Shown here: in pieces, positions 43,373 to 53,558 of the stretch | Layout: each line of letters begins with the position of its first letter | Position numbering within the stretch: the first letter of the stretch is position 1 | NCBI GenBank assembly: GCA_005502925.1 | Contig: SCPD01000019.1 | Coordinates: 1-64,000, forward strand | Direction: 5' to 3' | DNA length: 64,000 nucleotides | Source: Rhizobiales bacterium Y(2018) | Lineage (GTDB): Bacteria; Pseudomonadota; Alphaproteobacteria; Rhizobiales; Aestuariivirgaceae | The notes under the pieces: generated by a model | What the model was told of the DNA's origin: nothing | The model's database searches: none | What the model saw: the letters and a program-made list of their open reading frames with translations, nothing else | Program-made: the position numbers and the translations under genes

Positions 43373-46306
43373 ATGTCCCAACATCGCCCCCTTAAGTCCG
43401 GCGATCATGTCTATCTGATCGACGGGTCCGGTTACATTTTCCGTGCGTATCACGCACTCCCGCCTTTGACGCGCAAGAGCGACGGCCTGCCCGTCGGCGC
43501 CGTCCAGGGCTTCTGCAACATGTTGTGGAAGCTCCTGAAGGACATGAAGGCGGGTGAGAAGCCCACTCATCTCGCCGTTATCTTCGACAAGTCGGAACAG
43601 ACCTTCCGCAAGCGCATCTATCCCGATTACAAGGCGCACCGGCCCGACCCGCCGGCCGATCTCATCCCGCAATTCGGCCTGATCCGGCAAGCCACCCGCG
43701 CCTTTAATGTCGCCTGTGTCGAGCAGAGCGACTTCGAGGCCGACGATCTCATCGCCACCTATGCCCGCGAAGCGGCCGAGGTTGGCGCCACCGTGCGCAT
43801 CGTCTCTTCCGACAAGGATCTCATGCAGCTCGTGCGCAAGGGCATCGCCCTTTACGACACGATGAAGGACAAGGAGATCGGCGAGCCCGAGGTTCTCGAG
43901 AAATTCGGTGTTGCGCCCGACAAGGTCGTCGATGTCCAGGCGCTCGCCGGCGATTCGGTCGACAATGTGCCGGGCGTGCCGGGCATCGGCGTCAAGACCG
44001 GCGCCCAGCTCATCACCGAATATGGCTCGCTCGAAGAGCTGCTGGCGCGCGCCGCCGAGATCAAGCAGCCGAAACGGCGCGAAAGCCTCATCCAATTTGC
44101 CGAGCAGGCGCGCATCTCGAAACTGCTGGTGACGCTCGACCAGAATGTGCCGGTCGATCACAAGCTCGATACGTTCCTCGTCGATGAGCCGCGCCCTTCC
44201 GATCTCATCGGCTTCTGCAAGACGATGGAATTCTCCTCTTTGATGCGCCGCGTCGCCGCCGATCTCGCCGCCGATGCCGCGGCGATCGATCCCATCCCCG
44301 TCGAGGTCAAAGGCTGGCCGCCTGAAGGTGGCGTGGCGACACCGGCGCCGGCTCCTGCCGCAGCACCCAAGGCCGAGAAAGCCAAGCCTGCCGCCATTGC
44401 TCCCGCGGCGGACGCAAAGCCGCAAGCCTCACCGTCTTCCGAGCGTCTGCGCGCCATCGCCGTCAAATATGACGACTATGAAACGGTGACGGACAAGGAC
44501 GCGCTCGAGCGCTGGGTGGAGCGCATCCGCCAGCAAGGTTTTGTGGCACTCGACAGCGAGACGACCTCGCTCGACCCGATGCAGGCGAATATCGCCGGCA
44601 TCTCGCTCGCCACCGATCCGGGCCAGGCCTGCTACATCCCGGTCGGCCATCGCGCCGGCGACGGTCTCGATTTTTCGGGCGCCGAGATCAAGCAGCTGCC
44701 CATCGCCGATGTCATCTTGCTCCTGAAGCCGGTGCTGGAGGATCCCTCCATTCTCAAGATCGGCCAGAATCTGAAATATGATCTCCTGATCTTCCGCCGC
44801 CTCGGCATCGAGGTGGCGCCGATCGAAGACACGATGCTGATGTCCTATGCCTTGGAAAGCGGCCTCAACGGCCATGGCATGGATGAATTGTCGGAGAAAC
44901 ATCTGGGTCATAAGCCCATCGCCTATAAGGAAGTCGCAGGGTCGGGCAAAAGCGCCATCACCTTCGACAAGGTGCCGCTCGACCGCGCTACCCATTACGC
45001 CGCCGAGGATGCCGACATCACTTTGCGGCTCTGGATACTGTTCAAGGAACGTCTGGCGCGCGAGCACAAGACCACTGTCTATCAGACACTGGAGCGTCCG
45101 CTCGTGCCGGTGCTCGCCAATATGGAGCGCGAGGGCATTCTGGTCGACCGCGCCGTGCTGGCCAGGCTCTCGGGTGAGTTCGCCGCCTCGGGTGCCGAGA
45201 TCGAGAAGCAGACCTATGAGCTCGCCGGCGAACGTTTCAATATCGGCTCGCCCAAGCAATTGGGCGACATCCTGTTCGGCCGCATGGGGCTGCCCGGCGG
45301 GCGCAAGACCGCGACCGGCGCCTGGAGCACCGATTCCGATGTGCTGGAGGATCTCGCCAATCAGGGCATCGAATTTGCCCGCAAGGTGCTCGACTGGCGC
45401 CAGCTCGCGAAATTGCGCTCGACCTATACGGATGCGCTGCCGACCTTCATCAATCCCGAAACGGGCCGCGTCCACACCTCCTATTCGATGGCCTCGACAT
45501 CGACCGGGCGCTTAGCCTCGACCGATCCCAATCTGCAGAACATCCCGGTCCGCACCGAGGAAGGCCGGCGCATCCGCACCGCCTTCATCGCGCCCAAGGG
45601 CTCGAAGCTGATCAGCGCCGATTACAGTCAGATCGAATTGCGCGTGCTGGCGCATGTCGCCGACATTCCGCAATTGCGCAAGGCTTTCGCCGACGGCCTC
45701 GACATTCACGCCATGACGGCATCGGAAATGTTCGGCGTGCCGGTGAAGGGCATGGATCCCTTGATCCGCCGCCAGGCCAAGGCCATCAATTTCGGCATCA
45801 TCTACGGTATCTCGGCCTTCGGCCTCGCCAATCAGCTGTCCATCTCGCGCGAGGAGGCGGGCAGCTACATCAAGACCTATTTCCAGCGTTTTCCGGGCAT
45901 CCGCGATTATATGGAAGCGACGAAGAAGACGGCGCGCGAGACGGGTTATGTCGAGACGATCTTCGGCCGGCGCTGCCATTTCCCGCGCATCACCTCGCCC
46001 AATGCGTCGGAGCGCGCTTTCATGGAGCGCGCCTCGATCAACGCGCCGATCCAGGGTGCCGCCGCCGACATCATCCGCCGCGCCATGACCCGCATGCCGG
46101 CGGCCTTGGCCAAAGCAGGCCTCGGTGCCCGCATGCTGTTGCAGGTGCATGACGAGCTCATCTTCGAGGCCGTCGAGGCCGAGATCGAGGCGGTGAAGGA
46201 GTTGGTCAAGAGCGTGATGGAAAAAGCCCCCGAGCCCGTCATCAAGCTCGCCGTGCCGCTCCAGGTCGACGCCCGCGCCGCCGATAACTGGGAAGCGGCG
46301 CACTGA
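43373..46306 (+). CDS. polA: DNA polymerase I
   Basis: A full-length 977-residue PolA. The N-terminal 5'-3' exonuclease is HVYLIDGSGYIFRAYHALPP ... EADDLIATYA ... ALAGDSVDNVPGVPGIGVKTG. A Pro/Ala/Lys linker lies near residues 320-350. The 3'-5' exonuclease keeps D-x-E (VALDSETTSLDP), so proofreading is likely active. Polymerase motifs are SADYSQIELRVLAH (A), RRQAKAINFGIIYGISAFGLA (B) and QVHDELIFE (C). It repairs DNA and removes Okazaki primers. Confidence 0.97.
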   Translation: MSQHRPLKSGDHVYLIDGSGYIFRAYHALPPLTRKSDGLPVGAVQGFCNMLWKLLKDMKAGEKPTHLAVIFDKSEQTFRKRIYPDYKAHRPDPPADLIPQFGLIRQATRAFNVACVEQSDFEADDLIATYAREAAEVGATVRIVSSDKDLMQLVRKGIALYDTMKDKEIGEPEVLEKFGVAPDKVVDVQALAGDSVDNVPGVPGIGVKTGAQLITEYGSLEELLARAAEIKQPKRRESLIQFAEQARISKLLVTLDQNVPVDHKLDTFLVDEPRPSDLIGFCKTMEFSSLMRRVAADLAADAAAIDPIPVEVKGWPPEGGVATPAPAPAAAPKAEKAKPAAIAPAADAKPQASPSSERLRAIAVKYDDYETVTDKDALERWVERIRQQGFVALDSETTSLDPMQANIAGISLATDPGQACYIPVGHRAGDGLDFSGAEIKQLPIADVILLLKPVLEDPSILKIGQNLKYDLLIFRRLGIEVAPIEDTMLMSYALESGLNGHGMDELSEKHLGHKPIAYKEVAGSGKSAITFDKVPLDRATHYAAEDADITLRLWILFKERLAREHKTTVYQTLERPLVPVLANMEREGILVDRAVLARLSGEFAASGAEIEKQTYELAGERFNIGSPKQLGDILFGRMGLPGGRKTATGAWSTDSDVLEDLANQGIEFARKVLDWRQLAKLRSTYTDALPTFINPETGRVHTSYSMASTSTGRLASTDPNLQNIPVRTEEGRRIRTAFIAPKGSKLISADYSQIELRVLAHVADIPQLRKAFADGLDIHAMTASEMFGVPVKGMDPLIRRQAKAINFGIIYGISAFGLANQLSISREEAGSYIKTYFQRFPGIRDYMEATKKTARETGYVETIFGRRCHFPRITSPNASERAFMERASINAPIQGAAADIIRRAMTRMPAALAKAGLGARMLLQVHDELIFEAVEAEIEAVKELVKSVMEKAPEPVIKLAVPLQVDARAADNWEAAH

Positions 46307-46311
46307 TCCCA

Positions 46312-46839
46312 TTACGCCGTCACCATCTCCTTCAACCCCGGCAGGCCGATGAGGTCAGTCACGCCGACATCTTCGCCCGCTTGCGTCAGAAGCGTCGTGA
46401 TCTGGCCGCGGTGATGCGTCTGATGATTGAAGAAATGCATCACCAGGACCGAGGCCGGATAGGTGTAGGTGGCGGGGGTCAGGATGCTGGTGAAGGTGAA
46501 GGGCTGCGCCAGCCAGTCGGCATCGACGCCCGCCGCCCAGTCCGTGATCTCCGCATCGACCGCGATGCGCTCGGCGCTTAAGGGCTCGAGCGTCGGATGG
46601 CGCAGGGATCTGAGGTCGGTGAAGCGCAAGGGCCGGCCTTTGAAACGGTCGATCCACACCATGTCCGCGGCGAGGAGATGATTGAGCGTGCCGAGGATTG
46701 ATTTGAAGAAGGCGCCGCGGTCGCGGGCGATCTCCTCGGCACTGAGCTTTCCGGCCGCATCGTAGATCTTGCCGTTCATCCAGCTGTTATAGCTGGCCAT
46801 GCTCCGCAGATAGGTCCGCGTGATCGGTGTTTCGCTCAT
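46312..46839 (-). CDS. DinB family protein
   Basis: A 175-residue four-helix protein. LRSMASYNSWMNGKIYDAAGKLSAEEIARDRGAFFKSILGTLNHLLAADMVWIDRF and VLVMHFFNHQTHHRGQITTLL give the three His of the DinB metal site. The family includes metal-dependent thiol transferases (bacillithiol or mycothiol types); the role here is unknown. It starts at ATG 46839 and is convergent with polA. Confidence 0.85.
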   Translation of the reverse strand: MSETPITRTYLRSMASYNSWMNGKIYDAAGKLSAEEIARDRGAFFKSILGTLNHLLAADMVWIDRFKGRPLRFTDLRSLRHPTLEPLSAERIAVDAEITDWAAGVDADWLAQPFTFTSILTPATYTYPASVLVMHFFNHQTHHRGQITTLLTQAGEDVGVTDLIGLPGLKEMVTA

Positions 46840-46936
46840 GACGTGATGGTCTCCTTCCGCTGGCGCTTGCCATAGCAGCAGTTTTCGCGGTAACCAACAG
46901 GCCGGATCAAACATCATACAATTGGGAGCGAGAGGC

Positions 46937-47689
46937 ATGACAGCGGCCATCTATCCGAGCCTCAAGGGCAAGACGGTGTTCATCACCGGCGGCGCCATGG
47001 GCATCGGTGAATCCTTCGTCGAGGAATTCGCGCGGCAGGACGCGAAGGTCGCCTTCATCGACATCGCCAAGGAAGCGGGTGAAAAGCTGAAGGGCCGCCT
47101 CACCGGCGATGTCTGGTTCGGCCAATGCGACGTCACCGACATCAAGGCGCTGCAGTCGGCCATCGCCGAGGCCGCCAGGGCGCTGGGGCCGATCACCATC
47201 CTCGTCAACAATGCCGCCCATGACGAACGCCATGCCTGGGACAAGATGACGCCCGACTATTGGGATCAGCGCGTCGCCATCAACATCAAGCATCAGTTCT
47301 TCGCCGCCCAGGCGGTCATCCCGATGATGCAGAAGGCGGGCGGCGGCTCGATCATCAATCTCGGCTCCTGCTCCTGGAAGATCGGCCAGGGCGGCATGGC
47401 CGCCTATACGGCGTCGAAATCGGGCGTCACCGGCCTGACCCGCTCGCTGGCGCGCGATCTGGGACCCGACAATATCCGCGTCAACACCATCTCGCCCGGT
47501 TGGATCATGACCGAGCGCCAGCTGAAGCTCTGGGTCACGCCCGAAGGCGAGAAGAAGATCATGGAGCACCAGTGCCTCAAGCGGAAGCTCTATCCGATCG
47601 ACATCGCGCGCATGGCGCTGTTCCTGGCTTCGGATGAAGGGGCCGGCTGCACCAACCAGGATTTCACCGTGGATGGTGGGTGGGTTTGA
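46937..47689 (+). CDS. SDR oxidoreductase, XylB-like sugar 1-dehydrogenase
   Basis: A 250-residue classical short-chain dehydrogenase: VFITGGAMGIGESF (NAD-binding G-x3-G-x-G), LVNNAA, catalytic S in NLGSCSW, and Y-x3-K in YTASKSG. The start AAIYPSLKGK and the end CTNQDFTVDGGWV resemble Caulobacter D-xylose 1-dehydrogenase XylB. It would oxidise an aldose to its lactone. The facing genes for a mutarotase and an aldonate dehydratase make a pentose oxidation route likely. Confidence 0.85.
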   Translation: MTAAIYPSLKGKTVFITGGAMGIGESFVEEFARQDAKVAFIDIAKEAGEKLKGRLTGDVWFGQCDVTDIKALQSAIAEAARALGPITILVNNAAHDERHAWDKMTPDYWDQRVAINIKHQFFAAQAVIPMMQKAGGGSIINLGSCSWKIGQGGMAAYTASKSGVTGLTRSLARDLGPDNIRVNTISPGWIMTERQLKLWVTPEGEKKIMEHQCLKRKLYPIDIARMALFLASDEGAGCTNQDFTVDGGWV

Positions 47690-47693
47690 TCGT

Positions 47694-48695
47694 TCACCCC
47701 TCCCGGAACTGCCACTCGATGCGATGGCGATAAGTCTCACCGGGCTTCAGTAGCGCTGAAGGAAAGTTGGGCTGGTTGGGTGCGTCGGGCCAGTTCTGCG
47801 GCTCGAGCGCCACCGCGCCGAAGCGGCGCAGACCTTCGCCCTTCTTGCCTTTGAAGGCGGGCCCCCAATGGCCGGCCGTATAAAGCTGCAGGCCGGGCTC
47901 GGTGGTGAAGAGGTCGAAAGCGCGTCCGCCTGCGGCGAGCGAGGCGGCGTGATGCAGCGTATGGCGCTCGCCTTCCAGGCAGAAATTACCATCGAAGCCG
48001 GAGCCGTCCTCGAAGGCGTCTTCCAGGAAGGTCGGTTCGCGGAAATCGTAATTGGTGCCGGAGACGAAGCTCACCGCACCCGACGGGATGAGCTCGGCAT
48101 TGGTCGGCGTATAGGCCTGGGCCGAGATCTGCAATTCATGATCGGCCACGATCTCGGCGCCGGAGAGATTCCAGTAAACATGGTTGGTGAGATTGACGAC
48201 GGTGGTCTTTTTGGTCGTCGCCTCGATCTCGCAGCTCAACGTATCGCCGTCGAAGCGGTAGGTGCAGCGCGCGCGTACCTTGCCGGGATAACCTTCCTCG
48301 CGATTGAGTGAGACGAGCGAGAAGACCAGCGCGTCGTCGATGATCTCGGCCACCCAGTTCTTCCGGTGGAAGGCCTCGACCCCACCATGCAGATGATTGG
48401 GCGGCTCGTTGACGGTAAGCTGATGCGCCGTGCCGTCGATGGTGATGAGCCCTTTTTCGATGCGGTTGGCGAAGCGCCCGCAAATGGCGCCGGCATAGAC
48501 CTCGCTTTCAAGAACATCCTCGATGCGCTCCGGCCCCGCCACGACATCGAAGCCGTCGGGAAATTCGAGCGCCATCAGCCGGGCGCCCACCGCGTTGAAG
48601 GTGGCTCGGAAGCCTTGATCGCTGACGATCTCGAAATTGCGCGCCGCTTCGCCGCCGAAGCTTCCAGGCTCGAGCTCGGCGAGGCGTGCCGGCAT
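47694..48695 (-). CDS. Aldose 1-epimerase (mutarotase)
   Basis: A 333-residue galactose-mutarotase fold protein. Typical residues are GRFANRIEKG, the His in NEPPNHLHGG, VVNLTNHVYWNLSG with the second His, and the catalytic Glu near the end in FGAVALEPQNWPDAPNQPNFPSALLKPGETYRHRIEWQF. It interconverts sugar anomers for the dehydrogenase. ATG 48695 shares a base with the stop of the dehydratase gene, so the two are coupled. Confidence 0.9.
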   Translation of the reverse strand: MPARLAELEPGSFGGEAARNFEIVSDQGFRATFNAVGARLMALEFPDGFDVVAGPERIEDVLESEVYAGAICGRFANRIEKGLITIDGTAHQLTVNEPPNHLHGGVEAFHRKNWVAEIIDDALVFSLVSLNREEGYPGKVRARCTYRFDGDTLSCEIEATTKKTTVVNLTNHVYWNLSGAEIVADHELQISAQAYTPTNAELIPSGAVSFVSGTNYDFREPTFLEDAFEDGSGFDGNFCLEGERHTLHHAASLAAGGRAFDLFTTEPGLQLYTAGHWGPAFKGKKGEGLRRFGAVALEPQNWPDAPNQPNFPSALLKPGETYRHRIEWQFREG

Positions 48696-50491
48696 CAGTG
48701 ATTGTCGCGCGGCAGGCCTTTGGACTGCGCGATCTTCTGATATTTGACGGCCGGCTTCAGCACCATGCCTTCCGACAATTGCTCGACATTGGCGCGGAAG
48801 ATCTCCTGCCACGGCGTCTGGCTTTCGGGAATATTCGTATAGCCGCCTTTGGCCGCGAGCTCGGCGCGCCGTTTCTCCAGCTCCTCCTTCGAGATCAGGA
48901 TGTCGGCGGTGCCCTTGTTGAGATCGATGCGCACCCGGTCGCCGTCCTTCAGCAGCGCGAGGCCGCCGCCCGCGGCCGCTTCCGGCGACGCGTTGAGGAT
49001 CGAGGGTGAGCCCGACGTGCCGGATTGGCGTCCGTCACCGACGCAGGGCAGCGAATGCACACCCTTCTTCAGGAGATCGGTGGGGGCCCGCATATTGACC
49101 ACTTCCGCCGCACCCGGATAGCCGAGCGGCCCGGTGCCTCGCATGAACAGGACCGTATGCGCGTCGATGCCGAGGGACGGATCATCGATGCGCTTGTGAT
49201 AATCTTCCGGCCCGTCGAACACGACCGCCTTCGCTTCGAAGGCATTGGGGTCCTTGGGGTCGGAGAGATAGCGATCGCGGAACTCTTCCGAGATCACGCT
49301 CGTCTTCATGATCGCCGCATCGAAGAGATTGCCCTTCAGCATCTTGAAGCCGGCATGTTTCTTGATCGGCTTGTCATATTCCTTGATCACCTCGCGGTTC
49401 GAGGCGAATTTTCCGGTGCAGTTTTCACCGATCGTCTTGCCGTTGACGGTGAGCGCGTCGGTGTGGATGCGCTTCGCCTTGATGAGCTCGGCGACGACGG
49501 CGGGCACGCCGCCGGCGCGGTGATAGTCCTCGCCCAGATATTCGCCGGCCGGCTGCAGATTGACGAGCAGGGGAATGTCGTAGCCGTGTTTCTCCCAGTC
49601 GGCGACATTGAGCTCGACGCCGATATGGCGGGCGATGGCGTTGAGATGGATCGGGCAGTTGGTCGACCCGCCGATCGCCGAATTGACCGCGATGGCGTTT
49701 TCGAAGGCCTGGCGGGTGAGGATCTTTGACGGCGTCAGGTCCTCGCGCACCATGTCGACGATGCGCTTGCCGGTCATGTAAGCGAGCTGGCCGCGCTCGC
49801 GATAAGGTGCGGGAATGGCGGCATTGCCGGGCAGTGTCATGCCGAGCGCCTCGGCCAGCGAATTCATCGAGGTCGCCGTGCCCATGGTGTTGCAGAAGCC
49901 GGTCGAGGGCGCCGAGGAGGCGACCAGCTCGATGAAGCCTTCATAATCGATGTCGCCGGTGGCGAGGAGCTCGCGCGCTTTCCACAGGATGGTGCCCGAG
50001 CCGGTGCGCTCGCCATTGTGCCAACCATTGAGCATGGGGCCGGAGGACAGCGCGATGGCCGGGATATTGACGGTCGATGCCGCCATCAGCGCCGCCGGTG
50101 TCGTCTTGTCGCAGCCGATGGTCAGCACCACGCCGTCGATCGGATAGCCGAACAGCACCTCGACCAGGCTCAGATAGGAGAGATTGCGGTCGAGCATGGC
50201 GGTCGGCCGCTTGAGTGTCTCCTGGATCGGATGGATGGGGAATTCGAGCGGCACGCCGCCCGCCGCGGTGATGCCGTCGCGCACCCGTTTGGCGAGCTCG
50301 AGATGGGCCCGGTTGCAGGGGGCGATATCGGACCCCGTCTGCGAGATGCCGATGATCGGCTTGCCGGACTGCAATTCCTCGCGGGTGAAGCCGAAATTGA
50401 GCTGGCGCTCGAGATAGAGCGCCGTCATGTCGATATTGTCGGGATTGTCGAACCAGGCTTGGGATCTGAGGCGGGGCGGGGATTTTTTCAT
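48695..50491 (-). CDS. Sugar-acid dehydratase of the IlvD/Edd family (XylD-like)
   Basis: A 598-residue protein. [68 protein letters not shown] is strongly like D-xylonate/L-arabonate dehydratases. Cluster cysteines are seen in [17 protein letters not shown] and [16 protein letters not shown]. It removes water from a C5 sugar acid to give a 2-keto-3-deoxy acid. The start is ATG 50491 ([11 protein letters not shown]). It is the first gene of the operon with the mutarotase. Confidence 0.88.
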   Translation of the reverse strand: MKKSPPRLRSQAWFDNPDNIDMTALYLERQLNFGFTREELQSGKPIIGISQTGSDIAPCNRAHLELAKRVRDGITAAGGVPLEFPIHPIQETLKRPTAMLDRNLSYLSLVEVLFGYPIDGVVLTIGCDKTTPAALMAASTVNIPAIALSSGPMLNGWHNGERTGSGTILWKARELLATGDIDYEGFIELVASSAPSTGFCNTMGTATSMNSLAEALGMTLPGNAAIPAPYRERGQLAYMTGKRIVDMVREDLTPSKILTRQAFENAIAVNSAIGGSTNCPIHLNAIARHIGVELNVADWEKHGYDIPLLVNLQPAGEYLGEDYHRAGGVPAVVAELIKAKRIHTDALTVNGKTIGENCTGKFASNREVIKEYDKPIKKHAGFKMLKGNLFDAAIMKTSVISEEFRDRYLSDPKDPNAFEAKAVVFDGPEDYHKRIDDPSLGIDAHTVLFMRGTGPLGYPGAAEVVNMRAPTDLLKKGVHSLPCVGDGRQSGTSGSPSILNASPEAAAGGGLALLKDGDRVRIDLNKGTADILISKEELEKRRAELAAKGGYTNIPESQTPWQEIFRANVEQLSEGMVLKPAVKYQKIAQSKGLPRDNH

Positions 50492-50602
50492 GTCATACAA
50501 ATAGCACGACCCCGGGGCCCCGATGCAAGCCCGGAAATCGCGAAAGCGGGGCCGGGTACAACCCCTTGGCGCAAGCCGCCAGGCCCGCTATGCACTCATT
50601 CC

Positions 50603-51511
50603 ATGAAGATCTTCGCCGCCGACCTCATCACCTTGCGCGACCTATTGCGCTTCGCCGTCAGCCGCTTCACCGAGGCGGGCCTCGCCTTCGGGCAGGGCAC
50701 TACCGGTGCCGTGGACGAGGCGGCCTTCCTTATCCTGGAAAGCCTGCATCTGCCGGTCGACGACATCAATCCCTGGGCCGACGCCCGCCTGACGGTTCCT
50801 GAGCGCGAAATGCTGCTCGCCCGCATCGAGGAGCGCGTCGTAAGCCGAAAGCCCGCCGCGTACCTCACCGGCAAGGCCTATATCCAGGGCGTGCCCTTCC
50901 ATGTCGATGAACGCGTCATCGTGCCGCGCTCCTTCATCGGCGAATTGCTGTTCACCGATCTCTTCGGCGGCGACGGCTTTACTCTGGTGCCGGACGTCAC
51001 CGCGGTCGGCCGCGCGCTCGATCTGTGCACCGGCTCCGGCTGCCTCGCCATCCTGGCGGCGCGCATTTTCCCCCATGCGGAAGTCGACGCGGTCGAATTG
51101 TCGCCGCAGGCCATCGAGGTGGCGCGCGCCAATATCGCCGACTCGGGCTTTGCCGACCGCGTCAATCTCTTCCAGGGCGACCTTTTCCAGCCGGTGGCCA
51201 GCGAGCGCTACGACCTCATCATCACCAACCCGCCCTATGTCGATGCCGAGGCGATGGACGAGCTGCCGCCGGAATTCCGCCATGAGCCAGCGATGGCGCT
51301 CGATGGCGGCGAGGACGGGCTCGACATCGTGCGCCGCATCCTCGCCGAGGCACCGCGCCATCTGAATCCGGGCGGCGGGCTTCTCTGCGAGATCGGCCGT
51401 GGCCGCGAGATCCTCGAGGATGATTATCCCGAGCTCGATTTCTTCTGGCTCGACACCGAGGAAAGCGCCGGCGAGGTTTTCTGGCTCACCGCCGACAAGT
51501 TCGGGCGCTGA
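50603..51511 (+). CDS. prmB: 50S ribosomal protein L3 glutamine methyltransferase
   Basis: A 302-residue HemK-family N5-glutamine methyltransferase. LDLCTGSGCLAILAARIFPHAEVDAVELSPQAIEVARANI binds S-adenosylmethionine, and DLIITNPPYVDAEAMDELPPEFRHEPAMALDGGEDGLDIVRRIL holds the N-P-P-Y catalytic motif. The preceding IVPRSFIGELL and the N-terminal helical domain match PrmB rather than PrmC. It is convergent with the deacetylase gene without a gap. Confidence 0.92.
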   Translation: MKIFAADLITLRDLLRFAVSRFTEAGLAFGQGTTGAVDEAAFLILESLHLPVDDINPWADARLTVPEREMLLARIEERVVSRKPAAYLTGKAYIQGVPFHVDERVIVPRSFIGELLFTDLFGGDGFTLVPDVTAVGRALDLCTGSGCLAILAARIFPHAEVDAVELSPQAIEVARANIADSGFADRVNLFQGDLFQPVASERYDLIITNPPYVDAEAMDELPPEFRHEPAMALDGGEDGLDIVRRILAEAPRHLNPGGGLLCEIGRGREILEDDYPELDFFWLDTEESAGEVFWLTADKFGR

Positions 51512-52642
51512 TCAGGCGGCGGGAAATTCAGTTCCCCTGAGCCAGGTCGATTGCAGCTGGAGTGCCTTATCGAGCACGACGAAGCTCGCCTGGCGCCCGG
51601 GCAACAGGCGCCCGAGATCGTCGAGCGCCAGATAATCGGCCTGCCGCTCGGCGCACATGCACGAGGCTTCGGCGATGCTGAGGCCCAGCGAGACGAGATT
51701 GCGGAAGGCATCGAGCATCGTGATCGCGCTTCCCGCCAGCGAGGAGCCGTCCGCCAGCATGATGGTGAGGCCTTTTTTGACGATCGGATGATCGCCGCCG
51801 AAATCATACTCACCGTCCGGACAGCCCGCGGCCGTCGTCGCATCCGTGATGGCGTAGAGCCGTGGGATGGCGCGATAAGCCGCCAGCACCAGGGCCGGAT
51901 GCACATGGTTCAAATCGCAGATGAGCTCCGCATAATGCCCCTTCGCCAAGGCGTAGGCGGCGACGCCGGGCTCGCGGTGATGGAGCCCCGACATGCCGTT
52001 GAAGAGATGGGTGAAGCCCGAGAGGCCATGCGCGAAACCTTCCGCGGTCTCTTCGAAGCTGGCGAGGCTGTGGCCGATCTGGGCGCGGCAGCCGCGCGCG
52101 GTCAGCGCCTCGATCACTGCGATCCCGCCGGGGATCTCGGGCGCCACCGTCGCGACCACCATGCGGCAGAGGCTCGCCCAATGCAGGGCCAGTGCCGGAT
52201 CACCCGTCCGCGTGACATCGCGCTGGGCGCCGAGCTTGCCCGGATTGATGAAGGGGCCCTCGAGATGGGCGCCGAGCACTGTGGGCTCGTCGACGCGCGG
52301 TGCGTTCCGCACGGCCTCGATGGCGAGGAGCGCGGTCTCGATCACCTCGACTTCCGCCGTCGAGGTCGTCGGCGCCAGCGCCACCGTGCCGCTTCGGGCA
52401 TGGAAACGGATGAATTGCCTTATGGCGTCCTCACCGCCGGAAAAATCGACACCCTGGCCGCCATGGACATGCAGGTCGATGAAGCCCGGCAGGATATAGG
52501 GAAGCTCGGCACCCTGCGGTGCGTGAACGGGCTCACCCTCGATGCGGGCGATGCGGCCGGCTTCGCTGACGATACGGCCGCGCACCCAGCCGGACGGCGT
52601 CAGAATGTGGCCCCCGGGCGAGGTGATGGCGGAAGAAGTCAC
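51512..52642 (-). CDS. N-acetylhexosamine-6-phosphate deacetylase (NagA/AgaA type)
   Basis: A 376-residue amidohydrolase. ILPGFIDLHVHGGQGVDFSGG gives the first metal site, GAHLEGPFINPGKLGAQ the Glu ligand, AQIGHSLASF and FTHLFNGMSGLHHREPG the later His residues, and YAITDATTAAGCPDG the catalytic Asp. It removes acetate from GlcNAc-6-P or GalNAc-6-P. The neighbours (AgaS, KbaZ) favour GalNAc-6-P. Its start overlaps the kinase stop by 4 bp. Confidence 0.88.
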   Translation of the reverse strand: MTSSAITSPGGHILTPSGWVRGRIVSEAGRIARIEGEPVHAPQGAELPYILPGFIDLHVHGGQGVDFSGGEDAIRQFIRFHARSGTVALAPTTSTAEVEVIETALLAIEAVRNAPRVDEPTVLGAHLEGPFINPGKLGAQRDVTRTGDPALALHWASLCRMVVATVAPEIPGGIAVIEALTARGCRAQIGHSLASFEETAEGFAHGLSGFTHLFNGMSGLHHREPGVAAYALAKGHYAELICDLNHVHPALVLAAYRAIPRLYAITDATTAAGCPDGEYDFGGDHPIVKKGLTIMLADGSSLAGSAITMLDAFRNLVSLGLSIAEASCMCAERQADYLALDDLGRLLPGRQASFVVLDKALQLQSTWLRGTEFPAA

Positions 52643-53556
52643 GAGATTTGTCCTTTCAGGGCCGCCAGCATCGCGGCGCCGCGCACGCCGCTGCTGTCGC
52701 CATATTTCGCCAGGAGGACGGCCGGCGGCCGGCCACCCTCGAGCAGGTGATCGGGAAGATGTTTCAGCAGCAGCTTTTCGACGCCCGGAATGCGCGACAC
52801 GCCGCCGCCGAGCACGATGCAGTCAGGATCGACCGTCGCTTGTATGGTGCGGAAAAGCTCGCAGACGACATGGGCCCAGACATCCAGGACCTCTCCCAGT
52901 TCCGGATGTGTGGCGGCCTTCTCGGCGATCTCATGCGCCTCGAAATGCAAACCCTTGAGGCCGCGCGCCAGCCTGGCGATGCCGGGGCCGGAAACCAGCG
53001 TCTCGTAGCAGCCCTTGCGCCCGCAGGGGCAGCGTTCCATGGGAAGTGTGACGCCCGGCGCCGCATCGGCCGGAATGCCGAGATGGCCGACTTCCTCGCC
53101 GGGCAGTCCGTTGCGGCCCTCGACGATCGCGCCCTTGAAGCAGACGCCGCCGCCGCAGCCGGTGCCGAGGATCAGCCCGAACACCGTTTCATGATCGGCG
53201 CCCGCTCCGCCATTGGCTTCCGAGAAGGCGAAGCACCGGCAGTCGTTCTCGAAGAGAACCGGAAAGCCCAGCCGGCGCGAAAGATCCTGCCGCAAAGGCT
53301 TTTCATCGGCAGCGAGATTCGAAGCCAGCGTCAATCCGGTTTCGACATCGACCTGTCCCGGAATGCCGACGCCGAGCGGCAGCATGGTCACGCCGGCTTC
53401 GCCGCGCAGCCAGTCATATTGGCCGACCAGCGCATCGACCAGCTCTTCATAGGACGTGCGTGGCGTGGCGACGCGCCGGCGCGTGATTTCGCCGAGATCG
53501 GAATCGAAGAGGCACGCCTCTATCTTCGTGCCGCCAAGATCGATGCCGCCATACAT
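52639..53556 (-). CDS. ROK family sugar kinase (N-acetylhexosamine kinase candidate)
   Basis: A 305-residue ROK protein without a DNA-binding domain, hence a kinase. YGGIDLGGTKIEACLFDSD is the phosphate loop, FGLILGTGCGGGVCF and GEEVGHLGIP follow, and the zinc motif is CPCGRKGCYETLVSGPG (C-x-C-G-x3-G-C-x-E). It would make the 6-phosphate of GalNAc or GlcNAc brought in by the ABC system, which has no PTS. Confidence 0.87.
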   Translation of the reverse strand: MYGGIDLGGTKIEACLFDSDLGEITRRRVATPRTSYEELVDALVGQYDWLRGEAGVTMLPLGVGIPGQVDVETGLTLASNLAADEKPLRQDLSRRLGFPVLFENDCRCFAFSEANGGAGADHETVFGLILGTGCGGGVCFKGAIVEGRNGLPGEEVGHLGIPADAAPGVTLPMERCPCGRKGCYETLVSGPGIARLARGLKGLHFEAHEIAEKAATHPELGEVLDVWAHVVCELFRTIQATVDPDCIVLGGGVSRIPGVEKLLLKHLPDHLLEGGRPPAVLLAKYGDSSGVRGAAMLAALKGQIS

Positions 53557-53558
53557 CT

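Noticed and set aside
48695-50491. The IlvD/Edd protein as the branched-chain amino-acid enzyme IlvD or as Entner-Doudoroff Edd.
   Set aside because: The N-terminal pattern [11 protein letters not shown]...[11 protein letters not shown] and the neighbouring mutarotase and XylB-like genes fit sugar-acid dehydratases better.
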